Below, piece after piece: positions 7,286-12,467 of a stretch of DNA of 15,000 nt; position 1 is the first letter of the stretch; each line of letters opens with the position of its first letter. A program made the position numbers and the translations under genes. The stretch is from Symbiodinium natans (taxonomy: Eukaryota; Sar; Dinophyceae; Suessiales; Symbiodiniaceae). The stretch spans positions 265,383 through 280,382 of the forward strand of contig CAJNDS010002344.1 in assembly GCA_905221605.1 (NCBI GenBank), read 5' to 3'. Below the pieces are notes generated by a model. That model searched no databases and was not told the DNA's origin. It saw only the letters and a program-made list of their open reading frames with translations.

Positions 7286-7373
7286 AAAGACCATATGAAG
7301 CCCGGAGATGAGCGTCAAAATCCTGCACCCTTCTAACCCAGCAACAGCCAGAGCCCCCTCCAGACCCTTAAAA

Positions 7374-7410
7374 GGGTTTAGGGTTTAGGGTTTAGGGTTT
7401 AGGGTTTAGG
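7374..7410 (+). repeat. TTTAGGG telomeric tract
   Basis: Five heptamers, four of them perfect. Confidence 0.93.
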
Positions 7411-7780
7411 CTCGCCCTAGACCCTAGACACCCAAAACGCTAAAACCCTAAACTTCCCTAACCCCCCTCCCCCCCCCACCCCCCTCAAATCCCGAAATCT
7501 CAGACCCCCAAAAGCCTTCAAAATCCCTGAAGGCCAAAAAGGCTCCCAAACCCCAAAGCCCCCAAGCCCCGAAGGTCCTCGATCCCAAAACCCAAGATCT
7601 TCGACCACGAAAAACCTAAAAGCCGAAGCCCTAAGACTACCTAAGCCCCTAAACCCTCAGACCCCCTAAGACATAAATCCCAAGACCCCCTAAGCCCTGA
7701 ACCCCAAAAACTTCCAAGCCCTAAGCCCTCCAACGCCCAAGCGATATAACCCCCCCCCCCAAAAAAAAATAAGCCCACTG
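7411..7780 (-). repeat. Decayed C-rich telomere-like region
   Basis: CCCTAAG, CCCCAAG, CCCGAAG and similar words recur throughout without strict register, as in an old mutated CCCTAAA array mixed with other sequence. No gene is seen. The glycine-rich minus frame 7417-7608 is an artefact. Confidence 0.55.
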
Positions 7781-7845
7781 TAGCCCCAACAGCAAAGAAG
7801 ACTAAAGATGCTTCAACCCCGGATACGATGCTTTCATGTATTATA

Positions 7846-8039
7846 GCTTTTGGGAATTACAAAAGTTGACAAAGTCTTCGCTGCTGGGCAAAAACACCAC
7901 AAATCCCGCGTGGACCTGCGCGGACCCCTGGTTTTGTCGGGAATTTAGCTCCAAACACCAAGCGCAGACCGTGAAAAACCTCGACAAAACAAGCGCGGAC
8001 CTCCGTCCGCGCTTTTGGGAATTACAAAGGTTAACAAAG
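7846..8039 (+). repeat. Pair of 29-bp direct repeats, 165 bp apart
   Basis: Positions 7846-7874 and 8011-8039 match at 27 of 29 bases and both begin GCTTTTGGGAATTACAAA. Each is followed within 30 bp by a related A-rich word (ACACCACAAATCC, TACCCACAAACC). A third related segment, CTTCGCTG.TGGG.AAAAA, occurs at 7876-7894 and 8396-8415. These suggest a dispersed or tandem repeat family of about 165-bp period surrounding the minisatellite at 8197. Frames on both strands are open across 7836-8168, but no motif is recognised. Confidence 0.7.
7991..8014. other. Perfect hairpin, 9-bp stem
   Basis: AAGCGCGGA, a six-base loop, then TCCGCGCTT, followed by TT. It resembles a stem-loop plus U-run. It sits at the left edge of the second 29-bp direct repeat and may mark a repeat-unit boundary. 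A bacterial-type terminator is not expected in this genome. Confidence 0.8.
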
Positions 8040-8196
8040 AGACAAATACCCACAAACCATGGAACAGAGACCTTGCATAGCTTAGCATACTGTTTGCAAG
8101 GAAGACTTAGCATGCATCGCTGTTACACTTATTGTATACCACCAGTGTATGGGGGGAACGGGGTTTGAAGCCAGCGTGCTTTCAAATGTTTTGGGC

Positions 8197-8370
8197 CTCC
8201 GGAACCTGCTCCGGAACCTACTCCGGAACCCGCTCCGGAACCTGCTCCGGAACCCGCTCCGGAACCTGCTCCAAAACCCGCTCCGGAACCTGCTCCAAAA
8301 CCTGCTCTGGAACCCGCTCCGGAACCCGCTCTGGAACCCGCTCCGGAACCCGCTCCGGAACGCGCTCCAG
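8197..8370 (+). repeat. 12-bp minisatellite, 14.5 units
   Basis: The unit is CTCCGGAACCCG or CTCCGGAACCTG, with CTCCAAAACC and CTCTGGAACC variants. Fourteen full units run in exact register from 8197 to 8364, plus a half unit. Variation is concentrated at bases 4-6 and 11 of the unit. Because 12 bp is four codons, all frames stay open (for example a glycine-serine-alanine repeat on the minus strand). Its CCGGAA core is CpG-containing. Confidence 0.95.
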
Positions 8371-8460
8371 TAGTCAAGGGCTGGAGACCCCATCGCTTCG
8401 CTGTTGGGGAAAAATATCCAAACCCCAAGCCCTCAACCCTAAGGTCCCCTAAGCCCTGAA

Positions 8461-8531
8461 CCCCAGATTCCCTGAGCCCTAAACCCTAAACCCTAAACCC
8501 TAAACCCTAAACCCCAGATTCCCTGAGCCCT
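8461..8531 (-). repeat. CCCTAAA tract enclosed by 20-bp direct repeats
   Basis: An identical 20-bp word starting CCCCAGATTCCCTGAG lies at 8461-8480 and 8512-8531. Between and overlapping its edges are five perfect CCCTAAA heptamers (8477-8511). Degenerate C-rich units flank both sides. Copy spacing is 51 bp. Confidence 0.92.
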
Positions 8532-8616
8532 TTGAACCCGAAGGCTCCCCCAAACCCCAAACTTGAGAATCCCGAAGGCTCCCGAAGCCGCCTCAACCCT
8601 CAGCTACTGTTACTCG

Positions 8617-8942
8617 GGTTTAGGGGGCTTAGGGTTTAGTTAGGGTTTAGGGTTTAGGGTTTAGGGTTTAGGGGGCTTAGGGTTTAGGGCTTAGGGGCTT
8701 AGGGTTTAGGGGCTTAGGGGTTTAGGGGTTTAGGGTTTAGGGTTTAGGGTTTAGGGTTTTAGGGTTTAGGGTTTGGGGTTTAGGGTTTAGGGTTTAGGGG
8801 TTTAGGGTTTAGGGGTTTAGGGTTTGGGGTTTAGGGTTTAGGGTTTGGGGTTTAGGGCTTCGGGCTTAGGGTTTAGGGTGTAGGGGCTTAGGGGCTTAGG
8901 GGCTTAGGGTTTGGGGATTAGGGGTTTAGGGTTTAGGGTTTA
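8617..8942 (+). repeat. Long G-rich telomeric tract with length variants
   Basis: About 325 bp of TTTAGGG mixed with eight-base and longer variants such as TTTAGGGG, CTTAGGGG, TTTAGGGGGC and TTTGGGG. It is the longest telomere-type block in the window and the least regular of the G-rich ones. Confidence 0.93.
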
Positions 8943-8988
8943 AGAACTTCCCAGATATTCTTCTCTATAAGGGAAATAAGAGGATTAT

Positions 8989-9005
8989 GTATATATATAT
9001 ATATA
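8989..9005. repeat. (TA)n microsatellite
   Basis: About eight TA dinucleotides within an AT-rich segment extending to about 9045. Confidence 0.85.
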
Positions 9006-9090
9006 AGTATTTCTAGATATTTATTTGTTTATGTATTTACACATCTCTTTTTGGGAGGTTTTTTTGGGAGGCTGTTAAGGAAGTAGCAGT

Positions 9091-9119
9091 CCTAAACCCC
9101 AAACCCTAAACCCTAAACC
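9091..9119 (-). repeat. Short CCCTAAA tract
   Basis: Four heptamers, one of them CCCCAAA. Confidence 0.85.
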
Positions 9120-9223
9120 ATAGACCCTAGAGCCTGGCTCATAGGCAAAGAATCGTAAACCCTAAGACGCAATGGACCCCCAACATCTTAAAATCCCTTG
9201 ACGATTCCCAGAGACCAAAAAGT

Positions 9224-9293
9224 CCCTAAACCCTAAACCCTAAACCCTAAACCCTAAACCCTAAACCCTAAACCCTAAACCCTAAACCCTAAA
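9224..9293 (-). repeat. CCCTAAA telomeric tract, perfect
   Basis: Ten perfect heptamers, then CCCCAGA. Confidence 0.96.
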
Positions 9294-9314
9294 CCCCAGA
9301 AAGAACCTAAGACC

Positions 9315-9399
9315 CGAAGACTCCCAGAGCCTCCCCAGGTCCAACTCCTGTAGCTTGGCGCAGAGCTTGGCGACGGATGCCTCGCTGCGAGCGGGAGCC
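9315..9399 (-). other. Exon-like fragment (minus strand)
   Basis: On the minus strand, after ACCCACCAG (acceptor-like, at the end of a C-rich tract on that strand), the frame reads APARSEASVAKLCAKLQE and then LDLGRLWES. The repeated AKL heptad-like spacing suggests an amphipathic helix. Several GT candidates near 9310-9330 could be donors, so the right-hand limit on that strand is uncertain. It lies between tracts at 9224-9293 and 9408-9459. Its start phase fits the end of the fragment at 10187-10272. Confidence 0.3.
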
Positions 9400-9407
9400 C
9401 TGGTGGG

Positions 9408-9459
9408 TGTAGGGTTTAGGGTTTAGGGTTCAGGGTTTAGGGTTTAGGGTTTAGGGTTT
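9408..9459 (+). repeat. TTTAGGG telomeric tract
   Basis: Seven heptamers, one of them TTCAGGG. Confidence 0.94.
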
Positions 9460-9629
9460 GACAAGGAGAAGATCTCCCTGGGCTTTGGGATTCATAGGGT
9501 GCGCATACAAAGGCTAGATATGGGCAGTTTCCTCAAGTAGGGGTAATTACCCTCAATACACCCCCGAATAGTTTCGTCCTGATTATCCCTCAAAAAAGAG
9601 GTACCCCTATTTTCGGACGACAAAGGCCT
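9460..9629. other. Unique island
   Basis: A plus frame from about 9460 reads DKEKISLGFGIHRVR onward to a stop at about 9540. It could be an exon relic or chance. A perfect 12-bp palindrome GGGTAATTACCC lies at about 9541-9552. Confidence 0.3.
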
Positions 9630-9769
9630 GAACACTAAACCCGAAACCCTGAACGCTAAAACCTAAAACCTAAACCCTATGCCCTGAACCCTAAACCCTA
9701 AACCTTAAACCCTGAACCCTAAACCCCAAACCCTGAACCCTAAACCCTAAACCCCAAACCCTAACCTCC
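9630..9769 (-). repeat. Degenerate CCCTAAA tract
   Basis: About 19 heptamers mixing CCCTAAA, CCCTGAA, CCCCAAA and CCTTAAA, less conserved at the left end. Confidence 0.92.
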
Positions 9770-9890
9770 AAAGGCCAATTTGGGAGATCTTTGTTGGGGA
9801 CCTTAGAGGTGCCACCCTGGAACCCATTGGTACCAAGGGATGAAGACTCGTACCCCGAAGGTTGTACCCCTAAAGGATCTTCCAGGGTTT

Positions 9891-9942
9891 CGGGTTTAGG
9901 GTTTAGGGCTTAGGGCTTAGGGTTTAGGGCTTGGGGTTTAGG
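9891..9942 (+). repeat. TTTAGGG/CTTAGGG tract
   Basis: About seven heptamers with CTTAGGG and CTTGGGG variants. Confidence 0.9.
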
Positions 9943-10105
9943 ATTCCCCTTAGTATACTCCTAATATGGCCCTTCTATTCCCTTGGAGAATTCTTAAAAA
10001 AGGGCAAACCCAAGGGTACAACCTTGAGGGTCCAAGGGTCTAGGGCTTAAGGCTTGGGGGTTAGGGAAGAGTCCCTAGATTGGTACAGGGTACGTACGAT
10101 CTCAA

Positions 10106-10182
10106 CCCTAAACCCTAAACCCTAAACCCTAAACCCTAAACCCTAAACCCTAAACCCTAAACCCTAAACCCTAAACCCTAAA
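10106..10182 (-). repeat. CCCTAAA telomeric tract, longest perfect array
   Basis: Eleven perfect heptamers without a mismatch, the longest uninterrupted array in the window. Confidence 0.97.
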
Positions 10183-10186
10183 CCAC

Positions 10187-10272
10187 TCTCTTGTTTTTGC
10201 GGCACGGACTTTGTCCCCCAGTATGGAGCCCCCTGGTCTTGTTATTAGAGCGTCACTACAGCAATCAGCAAC
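10187..10272 (-). other. Exon-like fragment (minus strand)
   Basis: On the minus strand, after GGCAAACAG, 28 codons plus two bases are open: VADCCSDALITRPGGSIL, then GDKVRAAKTR. It ends at GA followed by GTGGTT next to the G-rich strand of the telomeric tract. The leftover GA would join the single leading G of the fragment at 9399 in frame. The acceptor lacks a pyrimidine tract. No family is recognised. Confidence 0.28.
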
Positions 10273-10312
10273 CTGTTTGCCTTTTCTTTTCTTGAAACCA
10301 AGGAATTTTCTT

Positions 10313-10390
10313 CGAATATTCAAGGTACCCTGAACCCCAACCGCCTTTAGAACAAGTAACTTCTACGAATATTCAAGGCACCCTGAACCC
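10313..10390 (+). repeat. 25-bp direct repeat, 53-bp spacing
   Basis: Positions 10313-10337 and 10366-10390 match at 24 of 25 bases and both begin CGAATATTCAAGG. They contain single telomere-like CCCTGAACCC units at their ends. Confidence 0.9.
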
Positions 10391-10470
10391 ACATCCCTCC
10401 CCTGAGTATTAGGGAACCTGGGTTACATACCCCCCGTGAACCCCCCTCCCTTAAGAACCCTCGAAACCAG

Positions 10471-10539
10471 GCTATGATCTTCGTCATGGCTAGCTGCCTC
10501 AGCGAGCGCTCGTCTCCCTCGGAGGCGCTCTGCGGGCGA
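10471..10539 (+). other. Exon-like fragment
   Basis: Twenty-three codons in phase 0 at both ends, AMIFVMASCLSERSSPS then EALCGR. The left flank is AACCAG and the right flank GTGCGC. It is strongly GC- and CpG-rich relative to its neighbours, and includes the palindrome CGAGCGCTCG at 10503-10512. The frame also runs on to about 10600 through telomeric sequence, so the donor is only a guess. No domain is recognised. Confidence 0.28.
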
Positions 10540-10566
10540 GTGCGCGAGCCGTCGAAACCCTACACC

Positions 10567-10613
10567 CTTAGGGTTCTAGGGTTTAGAGTTTTGGGTTTAG
10601 GGTTTAGGGTTTA
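10567..10613 (+). repeat. TTTAGGG tract
   Basis: About six heptamers, degenerate on the left (TCTAGGG, TTTAGAG, TTTTGGG). Confidence 0.9.
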
Positions 10614-10741
10614 GGCCCCATGGACATGTTTTTTTGTTTTCTTCTGCATATTGGGGTGAAGAGGGTCATTTTCAGGGAATACTTTTTCACAGGGTTTTCA
10701 GGGCCATCCTAGACCCTAGGCCTTTTGCAGGGCTTCTTGGT
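10614..10741. other. Unique stretch, no gene seen
   Basis: T-rich mixed sequence without convincing coding frame or repeat. Confidence 0.5.
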
Positions 10742-10770
10742 CCCTAAACCCCAAACCCTAAACCCTAACC
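10742..10770 (-). repeat. Short CCCTAAA tract
   Basis: Four heptamers: CCCTAAA, CCCCAAA, CCCTAAA and CCCTAAC. Confidence 0.85.
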
Positions 10771-10950
10771 AGATTGAAGAGAGGTCGGATTCATTGTGAA
10801 GGATCTTGGGATTAGCTGAAAATACAACAAGGGGTTGTATAGCAAATCATGTCGCACCCATACTATAGGCAGTTTGATTGAAGCTCGCTAGTAACAACCC
10901 CTAAGCCCTAAACCCTAATCGCGCTGGGGTATAGAGGTCCACTGTTTCAG

Positions 10951-11001
10951 GGGTGTTCATGGACGCCGGCGTTTCCTACCTGCGTCAGCAACAGTCGTGG
11001 A
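10951..11001 (+). other. Exon-like fragment
   Basis: After CCACTGTTTCAG (pyrimidine-rich, good acceptor) come two bases, 16 codons reading VFMDAGVSYLRQQQSW, and one base before GTTGAG. The leftover A would join the TC at 11822 to continue in frame. An AT-rich satellite follows at once. A second frame is also open, so the evidence is weak. Confidence 0.28.
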
Positions 11002-11016
11002 GTTGAGAAATCATTC

Positions 11017-11138
11017 TATAAATATGAGTATAAATATAAATATAAATGTAAATATAAATATAAATCTAAATCTAAATATAAATAGAAATATAAATGTTAA
11101 TATAATAAATATAAATATAGATATAAATAAATAAATAA

Positions 11139-11180
<42 letters not shown>

Positions 11181-11201
11181 TGTATATATATATATATATA
11201 T
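11017..11201. repeat. AT-rich compound satellite: TATAAA hexamers, AAAT, then (TA)n
   Basis: Hexamers TATAAA with TGTAAA, TCTAAA and TAGAAA variants (11017-11125) pass into AATA tetramers and then a long TA repeat to about 11201. Composition changes abruptly from the GC-rich neighbour at 10951-11001. Confidence 0.93.
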
Positions 11202-11224
11202 GGTGAGTTCTTCGGATGCCCTGT

Positions 11225-11279
11225 ATAGGGTTTAGGGTTTTGGGTTTAGGGTTTTGGGTTTAGGGTTTTGGGTCTAGGG
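11225..11279 (+). repeat. 14-bp dimeric telomeric repeat
   Basis: The unit TTTAGGGTTTTGGG is repeated about three times and ends with TCTAGGG. It is a strict alternation of TTTAGGG and TTTTGGG heptamers. Confidence 0.9.
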
Positions 11280-11289
11280 TCACAAATGT

Positions 11290-11388
11290 ATGTTCCCCCT
11301 GATACTAACAGTCCTTAATAGGAAATATGATATAGGGGGGGGGGGGTGCTCGAATACTTACACTGCTACTTAGTATAAGGGGGAACAT
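11290..11388. mobile_element. 99-bp foldback / MITE-like element
   Basis: Terminal inverted repeats of 19 bp with one mismatch, ATGTTCCCCCT.ATACTAA, lie at 11290-11308 and 11370-11388. Weaker pairing continues inward. G12 lies inside (11335-11346). There is no coding capacity and no clear target-site duplication. The terminal word resembles the internal CCCCCTAGTACTAA of the element at 4316-4444. Confidence 0.6.
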
Positions 11389-11493
11389 TCCAAGTGAGTT
11401 CTCTAGAATATGGTCCCTTATGAAATCCTTATTGCACGGCGGCCCCTTTTCTTTAAGGTTCCCCAAACGGGACGATATTTTAGAGAACTGACC

Positions 11494-11540
11494 ATATGTA
11501 TATATATATATATATACATATATAGATAGATAAATATAGA
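11494..11540. repeat. (TA)n and GATA-type microsatellite
   Basis: A TA repeat flanked by TATGTA and TACATATATAGATAGATAAATA. Confidence 0.9.
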
Positions 11541-11750
11541 TGGATAGCTTGGGTTTTAGGTCCTCGATTGAAGCTACTCCTGTCGTGGCAGGCTCCCTAA
11601 TTACCACAAACGTGGAGACGTGAAGCTTGTTAACAGATTCGGCGCAAGATGGCCATTTGAGATCCCAGGTGCGACCGAAAAACCTATGACTGCTTCCGAT
11701 CCTGCATAAGGCCCAAGTACTACCCAATTCAGGGTGGAGGTGGGAGGGGT
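11541..11750. other. Unique stretch, no gene assigned
   Basis: Mixed sequence with a minus-strand open frame across 11305-11727 that runs through the TA repeat as a tyrosine/isoleucine-rich stretch. The part from 11550 to 11727 has balanced composition (including KWPSCAESVNKLHVSTFVV on the minus strand), but splice limits and a motif are lacking. Confidence 0.3.
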
Positions 11751-11807
11751 GGGGGGGGGGGGGAGTTAGGGTTTAGGGTTTAGGGTTTGGGGTTTAGGGT
11801 TTATAGG
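11751..11807 (+). repeat. G13 run and TTTAGGG tract
   Basis: G13 at 11751-11763, then about five heptamers including TTTGGGG. Confidence 0.9.
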
Positions 11808-11821
11808 GTGTTGGGATGCAG

Positions 11822-11940
11822 TCCGACAGGTCTTCCTACCCATCTCAGCGGAGGAGAGAGCCGCAGCATTGGCCGGATGCCTAACGTGCTACCCAGACAG
11901 TCCTGTGTACTACCCTGGGGACCTAATGGACCCTAAAAGG
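11822..11940 (+). other. Exon-like fragment, best plus-strand candidate after the ankyrin gene
   Basis: After GATGCAG come two bases and 39 open codons: RQVFLPISAEERAAALAG, then CLTCYPDSPVYYPGD and LMDPKR. The next bases, GTTTAT, could be a donor. The composition is convincingly protein-like, with an AEERAAALAG helix. It lies between G-rich telomeric tracts at 11764 and 11962. Its start phase is compatible with the fragment ending at 11001. No family is recognised. Confidence 0.35.
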
Positions 11941-12011
11941 GTTTATGGTTCATATAAACGGATTTAGGGTTTAGGGCTAGGGTTTAGGGTTTAGGGTTTA
12001 TGGTTCATATA
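11938..12011 (+). repeat. TTTAGGG tract enclosed by 19-bp direct repeats
   Basis: The identical word AGGGTTTATGGTTCATATA lies at 11938-11956 and 11993-12011. The 36 bases between them are a short TTTAGGG tract (11962-11995) after AACGGA. Copy spacing is 55 bp. Confidence 0.93.
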
Positions 12012-12467
12012 CCTTAGTTGGAATGATAGTAGTGTAGGGTGTATGACCCCCATTTTAGGGTTCATTTGGTCCAAAAGCTAATTAGCGAATGCTTGGTCTA
12101 CAATGTCTTTATGGTGTTGGTTGGCTTCATGTGGCACTCGGCTGAATCCCACTGAATTCTTGTGGAGGGCGGAGTGGGAACGAGGGGGGTGAGAGAGGGA
12201 GGTGGCTTATAGGCCCCCAAAAAGCACCGCAAGTGAGGCCCGGCAGGGACTAGAAGGCTACAACCATGCAGAACTACGCTACGCCGCTACGGGTTTCGGG
12301 GTTATGGGTTGCAAGCCTTGCAGCAAAGCCCCTGTGCCGGCCCAGCTGGCAGAGAGGAGGTTGTGTGCCCGCAAGCCGTGCAATCTCGGAACATGAATCT
12401 TGCTACGCAGCCATGCCGACAAGCTCTAGGATGCCTGCATTAGTTCAAAGCTTTTCCTTCCTCGGGG
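12012..12467. other. Upstream region of the ankyrin gene
   Basis: No TTTAGGG array occurs here, and composition shifts to GC-rich toward the gene. Plus-strand frames at 12202-12396 and 12266-12496 are open but show no motif. An in-frame TAG lies shortly upstream of the ATG at 12468. No dinoflagellate spliced-leader remnant was recognised. A pyrimidine-rich stretch (CTTTTCCTTCCTC) lies just before the start codon. Confidence 0.45.
12184..12234 (+). repeat. Dispersed repeat, copy 2 (partner at 651-700)
   Basis: It shares GGGGTGAGAG, TGGCTT, a CCCC block and CACCGCAA, in that order, with 651-700. Both copies follow a GGCTGAAT word and a G-rich stretch. Confidence 0.6.

Noticed and set aside
7991-8020. 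Rho-independent terminator (hairpin plus T-run)
   Set aside because: The shape fits, but telomeric heptamers, introns and ankyrin repeats indicate a eukaryotic nuclear genome, and no gene ends there.
8082-8452. Several overlapping frames on both strands rich in Gly-Ser-Ala, Arg-Ser-Gly-Phe or Ser-Gly-Thr-Cys repeats
   Set aside because: All come from the 12-bp minisatellite, which keeps every frame open. No start, domain or codon bias favours one.
8461-8531. CRISPR-like direct repeats with regular 51-55 bp spacing (also 10313-10390, 11938-12011)
   Set aside because: Each has only two copies, the repeats differ between loci, and the interior is telomeric or simple sequence. The genome is eukaryotic.
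11305-11727. 140-residue minus-strand protein
   Set aside because: The middle is a translated TA repeat (Tyr/Ile-rich) and one end lies inside a foldback element. No domain is recognised.
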